Assembly (NCBI RefSeq): GCF_900626075.1
Contig: NZ_UYZY01000002.1
Coordinates: forward strand, 496,001-560,000
Length of the DNA: 64,000 nt
Source of the DNA: Clostridium transplantifaecale
Lineage (GTDB): Bacteria; Bacillota; Clostridia; Lachnospirales; Lachnospiraceae
Direction of reading: 5' to 3'
The translations under genes were made by a program, and so were the position numbers. Positions 51,980 through 60,565 of the stretch are shown here, one piece after another; the stretch's first letter is position 1; each line of letters begins with the position of its first letter. The notes below the pieces were generated by a model. The model ran no database searches, was not told the origin of the DNA, and saw nothing but the letters and a program-made list of their open reading frames with translations.

Positions 51980-52591
51980 TTACTGTGCACAGAGTGAACA
52001 GTCACTTTGGGTTAGTGTTGTTATTGTCTCCGCAATTTCAGAAAGGCACTTTTCCATCCCTGAATTGACGTACCGTTTCTCAATTCCCGCCTCTTCGAGC
52101 TTCTCTTCGCTGAAATCTTCCTCATCCGCCAGGAAGCGGCGGCACAGTTCTGCGTATTTGGGCTGTTTCTGCTGTTTTTCCCTCTCCAGGGCACGTGTCA
52201 GCCGTTCCCCGTCCTCCACCTGGATATAGAGAGGCACCAGTTTGTCCGCGCCGAAATATTCCCTTATGCTACGGTAGGATTCCAGCGTCCCAATCATCAG
52301 ATAATTGTCTTCCGCAAGGTTGATCTGGCCGTCGTTTACCGTGCTGTAGCTCCACGGCCCAAACACCGTATCATACGTCCTGATCTCAATCAGTTTTCCT
52401 TCCCGCTGAAACTGTTCCAACTGTCCGGCCGTGGTAAAATGGTACTCCACGCCCTCCGTCTCCCCATCCCGTATCGGCCTTGTCGTATAAGTGACAACCG
52501 TCTTAAGCCCGGGCAGGCGCTCCAGCAGCTTTTTATAAATTGTGTCCTTCCCGGACGCACTTTTTCCCATTACATAAAATATTTTTCCCAT
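51980..52591 (-). CDS. gmk: Guanylate kinase-like protein
   Basis: 203 residues. P-loop MGKSASGKDTIYKKLLE, then the GMP-binding TTRPIRDGETEGVEYHF and the Lys/Arg-rich C-terminal lid. It phosphorylates GMP to GDP if the assignment holds. The P-loop contains Ser in place of Pro usually seen in GPSGxGK and several residues differ, so it may be a divergent kinase in this neighbourhood rather than the housekeeping copy. Confidence 0.82.
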   Translation of the reverse strand: MGKIFYVMGKSASGKDTIYKKLLERLPGLKTVVTYTTRPIRDGETEGVEYHFTTAGQLEQFQREGKLIEIRTYDTVFGPWSYSTVNDGQINLAEDNYLMIGTLESYRSIREYFGADKLVPLYIQVEDGERLTRALEREKQQKQPKYAELCRRFLADEEDFSEEKLEEAGIEKRYVNSGMEKCLSEIAETITTLTQSDCSLCAQ

Positions 52592-52620
52592 GACTCCATA
52601 CCTCTGTTATCTGTTTAAAT

Positions 52621-52682
52621 ATTACTGTTCACACCGCATTGCGCTGTGAACAATAACACGCTCCGCGATGCACAGAAACGGC
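52621..52682. repeat. Dispersed repeat piece, inverted 12-bp arms
   Basis: Inverted arms TTACTGTTCACA (52622-52633) and TGTGAACAATAA (52645-52656), 11 of 12 matching, followed by CGCTCCGCGATGCACAGAAACGGC at 52659-52682 (24 bases in two blocks), which recurs at 60250-60273 with 3 mismatches. The piece supplies the last codons and stop of the decarboxylase gene. No T-run, so not an ordinary terminator. Confidence 0.5.
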
Positions 52683-54242
52683 AATGGTCCCGTCCTCTGC
52701 GATTCCCTCCACGGTCAGGCCAATCTCTCTGTTTTTCTGTATCAGCTCCACGGCTTCCTCCGAAATCAGCTCCCCCGGAACAATCATCGGCACACCGGGC
52801 GGATATACGGTAATAAAACCTCCGCTGACGGCTCCGGCCGCATCTTTAAGGGGTATGTGCTTCAGTTTTTGTCCCCATGCATCAGAGATCTTCACAACCT
52901 TCCGGATTCCGGAAAGCCAAGTGTTCGCCGGGCCATACCACGACTTCCCTGTCCCCGCCGTTTTCCCACCGTTCTCTTTTTCCTCAGTGCCATTTTCTTT
53001 TTCCTCCGGGCCGCTTTCCCTGCCGCCGGCCAGTTCATCCAGGCAGCAAAGCGCCTCATATAATCTTCTGAATCCGTCTTCCGTATCCATCAACGACGTC
53101 ATCAGAATTAAGTAGCTGCCGCAGGCCATCTCAGGTTCCAGATGAAAACGGCTGCGCAGCAGCTTTGCCGCCTCGGCTCCGTTTATGCCGCTTTCTTTTG
53201 TGGAAACCACGATCTTGGACGCGTCCCTGTCCTTTATATGAAAACGGCCGCAGATACCGTCATCCACCAGCCGCAGATGTTTAAATTTCCTTCCGCACTC
53301 CATCAGTTTCTGCAGGGAAGCGGCGTAACACTCCATCCGCGCTCTTCCCTCCCCGTCCATATAGCGGATGCAGTTTTCTATGGATGCCAGAAACACATAG
53401 GAAGGGCTGGAACTCTGGAAAACGGACAGATACCGCTCCACCCCCGCCCTATCGGCAAACCCGTCCTTTATATGCATCACAGCCGTCTGGGTCAGGGACG
53501 GCAGTGTCTTATGGAGGCTCTGAATCACGATGTCCGCCCCGCAATCCAGAGCGGAACAGGGAAACTGGGCCCCAAACGGGAAATGCGCCCCGTGGGCCTC
53601 ATCCACGATCAGCGGCACGCCGTGACGGTGGGCAATCTCTGCAATGGCTCCGATGTCCGAAACCATTCCCTCATAGGTCGGCGATGTGATAAACACCGCC
53701 TGGATTCCGTCCCCGTCCTCCCCTGTCCCGGAATGCAGACCCGCCATCTTTTCCGTCCTCTTATCCGTGTTTTCAAAGGCGGCTTCGACTGCCGCAGGGT
53801 CAATACCTCCCTGGATTCCATAGTCGTCTGCAAAGTCTGGATAGACATACACCGGATCCAAATGACCGAGCAGCACCGCATGATAAGCCGCTTTATGGCT
53901 GTTTCTGGCCATAATGATCTTTCCGCCGGAGGATGTCACCCCGCTGATGGCGCTCAGGATTCCCCCGGTGCTGCCGTTTACCATATAATAAGTCCGGTCC
54001 GCCCCGTAGACGGCCGCGGCCTGATCCATAGACTCGCGCAATATTTCTTCCGCATGGTGCAGGTTATCAAATCCGTCAATCTCTGTGATATCCACAGAAA
54101 ATGGATTTGGAAAAGAAGTTATCCCCATTTCTACCTGCCGTTTGTGTCCGGGCATGTGGAAAGGATAACAGTCCGACTCACTGTAACTGATTAGCTGTTC
54201 CAGCAGGGGATTCTTCCACTCCCCCTTACTATCCTTATTCAT
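52629..54242 (-). CDS. Orn/Lys/Arg decarboxylase family protein
   Basis: 537-residue PLP-dependent decarboxylase of fold type I (CadA/SpeA/YaaO-like), making a diamine or agmatine. HMPGHKRQ at about residues 29-36, GSTGGILSAISG, the aspartate-anchoring IVDEAHGAHFPFG and the PLP lysine in QSLHKTLPSLTQT are present. The C-terminal domain contains an unusual Gly/Glu/Asn-rich insertion (about 410-445, GPEEKENGTEEKENGGK). The ATG at 54242 follows GGAG; it overlaps the upstream gene by 8 bases. The last residues come from a repeat element. Preferred amino acid not resolved. Confidence 0.9.
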   Translation of the reverse strand: MNKDSKGEWKNPLLEQLISYSESDCYPFHMPGHKRQVEMGITSFPNPFSVDITEIDGFDNLHHAEEILRESMDQAAAVYGADRTYYMVNGSTGGILSAISGVTSSGGKIIMARNSHKAAYHAVLLGHLDPVYVYPDFADDYGIQGGIDPAAVEAAFENTDKRTEKMAGLHSGTGEDGDGIQAVFITSPTYEGMVSDIGAIAEIAHRHGVPLIVDEAHGAHFPFGAQFPCSALDCGADIVIQSLHKTLPSLTQTAVMHIKDGFADRAGVERYLSVFQSSSPSYVFLASIENCIRYMDGEGRARMECYAASLQKLMECGRKFKHLRLVDDGICGRFHIKDRDASKIVVSTKESGINGAEAAKLLRSRFHLEPEMACGSYLILMTSLMDTEDGFRRLYEALCCLDELAGGRESGPEEKENGTEEKENGGKTAGTGKSWYGPANTWLSGIRKVVKISDAWGQKLKHIPLKDAAGAVSGGFITVYPPGVPMIVPGELISEEAVELIQKNREIGLTVEGIAEDGTIAVSVHRGACYCSQRNAV

Positions 54243-56190
54243 CCTCTGCTCCATTCTGGATTTCTGTTCCGTTTAATCTTATTTCCAGCGGCTTTGTCGT
54301 CTCCCAGGCCATCTGCCCGGATTCACTGTCATAGCTGCATCTGTGATACAGGCAGTATATCCTGTCTCCCTCGGCCATGACCATCTCTAACATATCACTG
54401 CCGTCTGTTTCCGGCCTCACTCCCGTATCATTGACCGGTTCAATTCCGCCGCCCAGCGAAATCACCGAAATCTCCCCGTGGATATCCTCCGGATCCGCCA
54501 CCGAGGGGATGTACTCGCCAAAAATAGCCTGAACATTGTCAAAATAATACATGTTCTTCATATAGCCTCTGAACGGAGCGCCCGATTTCTCCAGGGTCAT
54601 GGTCTGTAAATTAAGACGGTAAATCTGACTGTCACACTCAGCTCCGTACTGCTCCGTTCTGGCGCTGTAGTAAAGCCAGTCCCCCGCAATGCAGAAGCTG
54701 TCCGCCACCAGCCCTTCCTGCCGTATCAGTCCTCTTGTACCGGCTCCGTCTTTCCAGTAAATTTTCTTATCCGTACCCGCATCGTCGATGTAGTACGTGA
54801 CGTCTCCGTCTTTTCTGGGTGCCGGGCTTACCGATTTGATTACGCCTTCCTCCAGCCGGTAGATTCTGTCTCCGGCACGCACCTCGCCGCTGCCTTCCTC
54901 CACAACCGGATTTCCCGACGCATCAAACAGAGATAGAACCAGCCCCTGCTCCTTCAGTTCAATCCGGTATCCGGCCTCTGTGCCCGAATATTCCACTCCC
55001 TGTGACACACTTTCGAGAGTCCTGTCTTTCATGTAATAAGCCGTATCTTCCCAGGCAAAATAATGTTCTACATCCGAGGCCAGAGATTCCGTGTTGCCGG
55101 TACTGAGTTCTTTCCGGTACAGCGTTCCGTCGGACAGGTAATAAAGCCACCGGGATGTGACCTGAAAGCTCCCCGATTCAAGGGTACTGTCCGTCGTATA
55201 AATTTCCTCCTGCTTCCCGCCCTCCGGTTCGGCCCTGTAGAGCGTTGTCTTTACCTGTGAGGAATTGGGGATCTGATATTGGCTGATATACCACAGATAG
55301 CCGCACCTTACGTCGGCCTGGGTCACATGGCCGTTCATCACGACGCGTGTTTCCTCTCCCGTATCGGGATCTTTTATATAAATATCACCGGACTTCACCT
55401 CATAGCGCGTTTTTTCATCAAAGGACAGGTTCATATTCTCCACCACATCCTTGTTGCTTCCGATCATGGTCAGCTCACCGTTCCTGGAAAATGTCAGGAT
55501 CTGTTTTCCCAACGAGACGGGGCCATCGGCCAGCCTTCCCTCTTTCGTCGTATAATAAAGTTTTCCATCCGGCTTCTGCTCCCATCCCGGGTTCAGCCGT
55601 TCTCCCTCTATGACGACCGGAGCCTCGCTGCTTGGCGCCGCCGTCTCCACCGCAACGGCGGGGATTTCCTCCCCTTTCCTGCTGCCGCGGAACCACCTCA
55701 GGCCTTTGTAAAAGACTGCCACCGTGAAAATCAGGATAAGCACCGTCATGACCACCTTCAGGAGGCTGTAGAGGTATGCGGCAAACGAGCCCTTGTCTTC
55801 CTCCGGCTCCTCCCGGGTGAGGCCTGCTTTCTCCTCGATCTTCATCCACATCGTTACCGCCGTTTCTTCCTTCAGGCTCTGATATTCCCCATCAAACTCA
55901 AAATGAGCCGGTTCATGTCCCAGTTCCTTTTCAACCACGCGGTAAATCTCTTCCTCAATCCGGTCCGTGAGTTCCTCCTCATCGACCGGCAGAGTGTTGG
56001 CTTTTTTGCAGAGCCTTAAATAGACCTCCACCAGAATTGATTCCGTTTTCTCCCGATCCTCCACAAGAGAGCCGACTTTTCCGTAGGTATCCTGCACCGT
56101 CAGGATATAAAAATTCTGAAACGCATCCGCGTCCCCTGTTCTTGCCAGATCCATTGTCTTTTTTAAAAGAGTACGCTGATTCAAACGCAT
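54235..56190 (-). CDS. Membrane beta-propeller protein with sigma-like N-terminus
   Basis: 651 residues. Residues 1-65 resemble region 2 of an ECF sigma factor in pattern (MDLARTGDADAFQNFYILTVQDTYGKV, then ILVEVYLRL). A membrane segment lies at about 143-165 (VVMTVLILIFTVAVFY). The outside part (about 200-640) is made of repeated beta-strand units with aromatic YY and W pairs (GYLWYISQYQ, SRWLYYLSDG, GDWLYYSARTEQ), as in DUF5050 propellers. It may be an anti-sigma or signalling sensor derived from a sigma factor. It lies between the FecE-type ATPase gene and the decarboxylase. Confidence 0.72.
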   Translation of the reverse strand: MRLNQRTLLKKTMDLARTGDADAFQNFYILTVQDTYGKVGSLVEDREKTESILVEVYLRLCKKANTLPVDEEELTDRIEEEIYRVVEKELGHEPAHFEFDGEYQSLKEETAVTMWMKIEEKAGLTREEPEEDKGSFAAYLYSLLKVVMTVLILIFTVAVFYKGLRWFRGSRKGEEIPAVAVETAAPSSEAPVVIEGERLNPGWEQKPDGKLYYTTKEGRLADGPVSLGKQILTFSRNGELTMIGSNKDVVENMNLSFDEKTRYEVKSGDIYIKDPDTGEETRVVMNGHVTQADVRCGYLWYISQYQIPNSSQVKTTLYRAEPEGGKQEEIYTTDSTLESGSFQVTSRWLYYLSDGTLYRKELSTGNTESLASDVEHYFAWEDTAYYMKDRTLESVSQGVEYSGTEAGYRIELKEQGLVLSLFDASGNPVVEEGSGEVRAGDRIYRLEEGVIKSVSPAPRKDGDVTYYIDDAGTDKKIYWKDGAGTRGLIRQEGLVADSFCIAGDWLYYSARTEQYGAECDSQIYRLNLQTMTLEKSGAPFRGYMKNMYYFDNVQAIFGEYIPSVADPEDIHGEISVISLGGGIEPVNDTGVRPETDGSDMLEMVMAEGDRIYCLYHRCSYDSESGQMAWETTKPLEIRLNGTEIQNGAEDE

Positions 56191-56207
56191 TCCTCCTTTA
56201 TCGTCTG

Positions 56208-57065
56208 CTATTTTACCGTGAGGAAACGGCCGTTGAAGCTCAGCAGTTCCAGATCAGGATAAATCATTCTGAGCTTTCTCTCCGCTTCTTTCCGCCCTTC
56301 CTCGGTTCCATTTCTGCAGTAAACTGTTTCCCTTATCCTTCCATCCTTCAATATTACAATCTCATCACAGTAACGCAGGGCATAATCGGGATCATGGATG
56401 GTAATCAGGCCGCCGTATTTCTTTTCCCTTATAATACCGGAAATCCGGCTCAGGATCATTCTCCTGTTTCCATAATCCAGCGCGCTGTCCGGCTCGTCAA
56501 ACATCATCACCGGAGCATTCTGCATCAGGGCACGGCAAAGAAGCGCCAGTTGTTTCTGGCCTTCACTCAACGTCAGAAAATCCCTGTCCGCTTCCTCCAA
56601 AAGCCCCATCTGTTCCAGGAGCTCCCGCGCTTCCCGCCTGTGTGCGGCAGAAGGCGCCTCATACCAGAAAAGACGCGGGTTTGCCCCCATGACAACCACT
56701 TCCTCTGTCCTGATATGATATAAAATACTGTTTTTCTGGGGAATATAACTGATACAGGACGCCAGTTCCCTGCGGCTAAACGCCGTCAGGTCACGCCCGC
56801 ATACCGTCACTCCGCCATTCCGGGACGGTATCAGTCCGCACGCCGCTTTTAGAAGTGTCGTCTTACCCGAACCGTTCACTCCCAGAAGCGCCGTCAGGCA
56901 GCCCTTTTTCACCGTTAAATTCACACCGTCCAAAACTGCCGGCTCTGGTTCCCTGGAGTTCCTGCCGGCGGCAGTTGTCCCCTTTTGGTAGGAAACCTGT
57001 AAATCCCGTATCTCCAGAAGGAAATCCTTCTCTACATTATAACCGTTCATCCTTCGTCCGTCCAT
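56208..57065 (-). CDS. ABC transporter ATP-binding protein (iron-siderophore/cobalamin type)
   Basis: 285-residue FecE/BtuD-type ATPase. Walker A GVNGSGKTTLLK (about residues 60-71), the Q-loop in ISYIPQKNS, signature LSEGQKQLALLCRAL (LSEGQ in place of LSGGQ), Walker B VMMFDEPDSALD and the His-switch ITIHDPDYAL are present. It energises uptake through the FecD-type permease just upstream. The start at 57065 is uncertain because no strong ribosome site precedes it; an ATG five codons later is an alternative. Preceded by the permease gene at 40 bases. Confidence 0.92.
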   Translation of the reverse strand: MDGRRMNGYNVEKDFLLEIRDLQVSYQKGTTAAGRNSREPEPAVLDGVNLTVKKGCLTALLGVNGSGKTTLLKAACGLIPSRNGGVTVCGRDLTAFSRRELASCISYIPQKNSILYHIRTEEVVVMGANPRLFWYEAPSAAHRREARELLEQMGLLEEADRDFLTLSEGQKQLALLCRALMQNAPVMMFDEPDSALDYGNRRMILSRISGIIREKKYGGLITIHDPDYALRYCDEIVILKDGRIRETVYCRNGTEEGRKEAERKLRMIYPDLELLSFNGRFLTVK

Positions 57066-57105
57066 CCTGTGTTCAAGGTTTATTCCCCTTCCCCCTCACG
57101 GGCAG

Positions 57106-58122
57106 TCAGTTACCGTTTACTCCGCGCCTATTGCCAACAAGCAGCCACACCAGCACCGGCACGCCCAGGAGCGATGTGAGAATGCTGACCGGGATTTCAC
57201 TTCCTCCCAGGGATCTGGCCAGACAGTCCGCTGCAAGCATAATGATGCTCCCTACAAGTCCGCTCAGAACAGCGGCTGAAAATCCATTTTCTTTCAGAAG
57301 TATCCTGGCGATATGAGGAGCCACAAGTCCTATGAAAGAGATAGCGCCCGTCACACTGACAATTCCCGCAACAATCAGCGTCGTCAGTGCCAGAACTGAG
57401 ATTCTGACTACTCTGACGGACACTCCGAGCATAGCCGCCTCATCGTCGGCCAGGGAAAGCATCTGAATCTGCCACCGAAAGAACAAAAGCCCGATAAACC
57501 CGGCCAACACCACAGGAGCTGCCGTCATCAGCTTCTCATAAGTCATGCTGGAAAAGCTCCCCATAGTCCAGTATTCAATCGACGCAAGCTGGCGCTCCGG
57601 ATCCGCAAGGTATTTCATCGCCATGATAAAGGAATCCGCCAGCGCCCGCACCGCAATACCGGCCAGCACAAAATCGGAGGCGGAGCGGTGTCCGGCCATT
57701 CCCGCCAGCGCTACCGCCGCTCCAACGGCAATCAGGCCGCCCGCGAATGCGCTGCCGACCACCATACCTCCGCCCTGCCCGAAGCAGACAATAGCAAACG
57801 CCGCTCCTGCCCCGGCTCCGCTGGTAACGCCGATCAGGTCCGGGGATGCCAGTGGATTGCGGAATATATCCTGATAAATAGAGCCGGCCATACTGAGGCC
57901 GGCTCCTGCTATAAATGCCATAACCGTACGTGGAAGACGCAGAGTTAAAAATACGCTCTTTGCCGTCTCATCTGCTCCCTGTCCTGACAATATACGCCCT
58001 ATCTCCCGCACTTCCAGCGGATATCTCCCGGTACAGAGAGATATCACAAGGAACAGCATCAGGATGATCAGGCTTATAATATATACTTTTTTCTTATTTC
58101 CCGTTCTTTTTTGAACTGTCAT
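57106..58122 (-). CDS. FecCD family ABC transporter permease
   Basis: 338-residue inner-membrane permease with about 9-10 hydrophobic segments. The family motif GSIYQDIFRNPLASPDLIGVTSGAGAG is broken into pieces: YQDIFRNPLASP and GVTSGAGAGA are typical of FecCD/BtuC proteins. GAISFIGLVAPHIAR near 275 is the other hallmark. As the only permease, it should work as a homodimer with the ATPase and the lipoprotein. It takes up iron-siderophore, heme or vitamin B12; which one is unknown. Confidence 0.92.
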   Translation of the reverse strand: MTVQKRTGNKKKVYIISLIILMLFLVISLCTGRYPLEVREIGRILSGQGADETAKSVFLTLRLPRTVMAFIAGAGLSMAGSIYQDIFRNPLASPDLIGVTSGAGAGAAFAIVCFGQGGGMVVGSAFAGGLIAVGAAVALAGMAGHRSASDFVLAGIAVRALADSFIMAMKYLADPERQLASIEYWTMGSFSSMTYEKLMTAAPVVLAGFIGLLFFRWQIQMLSLADDEAAMLGVSVRVVRISVLALTTLIVAGIVSVTGAISFIGLVAPHIARILLKENGFSAAVLSGLVGSIIMLAADCLARSLGGSEIPVSILTSLLGVPVLVWLLVGNRRGVNGN

Positions 58123-58134
58123 ATTTTTTCTTTA

Positions 58135-59202
58135 TCAGCGCGTGATCAGTGACCGGTCGATCTCTGCGCCGTAAAACCCCCTGTAAAATTCCGCGGCTTC
58201 TTCCTTAAATTCATCAAACGGGTACAACTCCTCATGAAGCGCCGACGACAGCCACATACAGCCGAGAATTCCCGACGGAACAGGAGAATCCCATGCCTCA
58301 AAAGAGGACGGCATCTCATATACCTGTCCGTTCTTCACCGCATTGACACCGGTGAGGCGGCTGTCCTTCATCACATCTTCCTTCGTGTAGTCCGCCTCGG
58401 GAATCACCACAATCACATCCGGGTTATAGGCAATCAACTGCTCATAGGAAATGTCCGCCCAGCCGTTATCCTTCAAATCGGAAGCCGCATTCACTCCTCC
58501 GGCCAGCTCGATCAGGCTGCTCTGGTACATCTGGGGCGTTGAGGCCCTCAGTATGCTGCTTGTACCGGCAATATATACACTTGGAACGCCTTCTTCCGGC
58601 TTCTTTTCCGAAGAGGCCCCCTCAAGGATATCCGCCAGTTTTTCTTCCTTCTGCGCATACCAGCCGAGCAGTTTTTCCGCCTGCCCTTCCGTTCCCGTCA
58701 GGGCGGCAATCTCCCGGATTGTCTCCTTAAGGGCCTCCATGCTTTCCGGATTTACCACCAGTGTCCTGATATTCATTCCCTCCAGAATATCTGCCTGTTC
58801 CGACAGCTTCTTTGGAAGAATGACGAGATCCGGTTCCAGTGCGGCACATCCCTCCAGGTCGAACTCCTTGGCGGTTCCCACACTCGGAAGATCTAAAAAT
58901 TCAGGAGCCGCCAGTTTATAGACAGGGCGGCTTGCCGCCTTGGCTTCAATTCCAACCATCCTGTCCTGCAGTCCCAGGGCAATACAGGCGGATGACGTGA
59001 TATAATAACCGCTCACAATCCGCTGTGCCGGTTCCCCTGCCTCGGTACTGTCTTTACCTGTGGATTCAGATACCTCCGCTGCCTTTGGCGTCTCCGCTGT
59101 TGTTGCCCCGCCTGATGCCGCGCAGCCGGTAAACACTGCCGCCGCCATGATTACTGCCAGTACTGCTGATATACGCTTTTTCATACTTCTTAATTTTGCC
59201 AT
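58135..59202 (-). CDS. Iron-siderophore/cobalamin-binding lipoprotein
   Basis: 355-residue substrate-binding protein of the FecB/BtuF class (periplasmic-binding, long helix linker). Lipobox VFTGCAASGG ends the signal peptide at about Cys26. Family segments include RIVSGYYITSSACIALGL, ALEPDLVILP and YNPDVIVVIPEA. AGGGGAG precedes the ATG. It is 24 bases after a metallo-beta-lactamase gene and 12 before the permease, so the four are one transcript. Confidence 0.9.
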   Translation of the reverse strand: MAKLRSMKKRISAVLAVIMAAAVFTGCAASGGATTAETPKAAEVSESTGKDSTEAGEPAQRIVSGYYITSSACIALGLQDRMVGIEAKAASRPVYKLAAPEFLDLPSVGTAKEFDLEGCAALEPDLVILPKKLSEQADILEGMNIRTLVVNPESMEALKETIREIAALTGTEGQAEKLLGWYAQKEEKLADILEGASSEKKPEEGVPSVYIAGTSSILRASTPQMYQSSLIELAGGVNAASDLKDNGWADISYEQLIAYNPDVIVVIPEADYTKEDVMKDSRLTGVNAVKNGQVYEMPSSFEAWDSPVPSGILGCMWLSSALHEELYPFDEFKEEAAEFYRGFYGAEIDRSLITR

Positions 59203-59226
59203 AATTGACTCCCCTATTGCAAGCTT

Positions 59227-60192
59227 TTATCTCAGAATCTGATCTCCGTCTTTTGCACAGAGATTGCGTTTAACGCCCAGAGCTTCCATCCATTTACGGA
59301 CGGTCAGCGTCTTCCAGGGTCCCGCATCCACCTCACCGTTCTTCACGTTGTCCCAAAGCCAGTCGGGAGTCGGCCACAGACAGATTTCAGGTCTGATAAC
59401 ACGGTAGAGATCCAGCTCCACCCCGTCCTGTCCGTGATGGGCCATCTGTACAATATCAGCCTTCAAATCTTCCGGTTTATTCTTATTCAGAAGGTTCTGG
59501 CCTGCATCCCAGCCCATATCCCCGAGAAAGAGGATTCTCCTGCCGTTTAAGTCCAGGCGGTATGCGATGGAACTGTTGTTAAAGGTGTTATGGAAACTCC
59601 GGAATGGCTTGTTCATTACATTGATCGTCACTTCGTCGACCTGGATCTGCTGCCCTTTATCTATGGACGGATGCAGCTTCTCCGGCGCAATATTGTTAAA
59701 GGCCGCCAGCAGATTGTCCAGGTTGTCCATCCTGCCCATATGCTCGCCTCTCTCATAAAACTCTCTCTCTAAAAATGAATAGTAGATATTATCAATCTCA
59801 ATCGGTATCGGCTGTGTATTCAGAATTTCCGTCAGGGCGCCGATGTGATCGCTGTGCGGGTGGGTAATCAGCCACGCCGAAACACGGCCTCCCTTGGCCT
59901 GAATCGTCTCAATCAGATGAGGGGCATCCTCCCTGAGGCCGCCGTCCACTACAATCACGCTTCCCGCCTTAGTCTGGATTACACAGGACAGGTTCTGGCT
60001 CTGGGTTGCCGGTGCAAGCAGCGTAAGCTCCGCCCCTCCCAGGTAAGTCTCTTCCGCCTCCGCGGTATCCTGCACAGTGGCCGTCGGGACTGGTGGAATC
60101 ACATCCGCATATACCGGAACCGTCACGGTCATAGCCGCTGCCAGGTAAATGCCGGCTGCTCTTTTCACCCATCTATTTATCGCTTTTCTCAT
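59227..60192 (-). CDS. Secreted metallo-beta-lactamase-fold hydrolase (ComEC-like)
   Basis: 321 residues. An N-terminal signal peptide (MRKAINRWVKRAAGIYLAAAMTVTVP, cleaved after VYA) precedes a metallo-beta-lactamase domain with the metal site THPHSDHIG, ILFLGDMGWDA and MAHHGQDG. The arrangement resembles the ComEC C-terminal nuclease/phosphodiesterase domain, here free and exported. Start at 60192 because AAAGGAG lies 10 bases upstream; a longer frame reaches 60318 through a repeat. It leads an operon with an iron/B12 importer. Its substrate outside the membrane is unknown. Confidence 0.85.
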   Translation of the reverse strand: MRKAINRWVKRAAGIYLAAAMTVTVPVYADVIPPVPTATVQDTAEAEETYLGGAELTLLAPATQSQNLSCVIQTKAGSVIVVDGGLREDAPHLIETIQAKGGRVSAWLITHPHSDHIGALTEILNTQPIPIEIDNIYYSFLEREFYERGEHMGRMDNLDNLLAAFNNIAPEKLHPSIDKGQQIQVDEVTINVMNKPFRSFHNTFNNSSIAYRLDLNGRRILFLGDMGWDAGQNLLNKNKPEDLKADIVQMAHHGQDGVELDLYRVIRPEICLWPTPDWLWDNVKNGEVDAGPWKTLTVRKWMEALGVKRNLCAKDGDQILR

Positions 60193-60222
60193 CTTTGTGC
60201 TTTCTCCTTTATGATCGTAGAA

Positions 60223-60364
60223 GTAACTATTCAGTACCTTCATAATTACCGCTTCACGATGCACAGAAACAGCAGAAAACGCTGTTTCGCGCTGGTTAAA
60301 CTCGGGATTTTCATACAAAAACGTATGAAAACGCCTCGCGGAATACTACCATCTGAACAGTTAC
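60223..60364. repeat. 142-bp fold-back repeat upstream of the MBL operon
   Basis: Ends GTAACTATTCAG (60223-60234) and CTGAACAGTTAC (60353-60364) are inverted copies, 11 of 12. Inside are hairpins TTTTCATAC / GTATGAAAA (60308-60331) and AACAGC / GCTGTT near 60270. The part 60250-60273 recurs at 52659-52682. It occupies most of the gap before the MBL gene; the remaining bases 60365-60484 hold no feature I can name. Confidence 0.65.
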
Positions 60365-60484
60365 TCGTAAAGTTTCCTCCCACGATTATAACAGTTAGTC
60401 ACAGCAAAGACAACTTAATAAATTCTGTCAATCCTTGAGAAATTCTGTCAGCGCTGTTATTTATTCTCTATCTGACTGAAGGTT

Positions 60485-60554
60485 AAAAAAGAAGAGCCGG
60501 CTCTGTCCTTCGGGTTGGTTTCATTTCCCGGGGCAGCCCCTTCTCTTCTTTTTT
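60485..60554 (-). terminator. Terminator of the dipeptidase gene
   Basis: AAAAAAGAAGAG (60485-60496) pairs with CTCTTCTTTTTT (60543-60554); inner GC-rich arms (GCCGGCTC, GGGCAGCCCC) add stability. The minus strand ends in a U tract. Confidence 0.7.
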
Positions 60555-60565
60555 TGTATTATCCA

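Noticed and set aside
53142..54194. 350-codon open frame antisense to the decarboxylase
   Set aside because: High-GC third positions create a long shadow frame; the decarboxylase motifs on the other strand are decisive.
55279..56019. 246-codon open frame antisense to the beta-propeller gene
   Set aside because: No ribosome site or protein motif; it is a shadow of the minus-strand gene.
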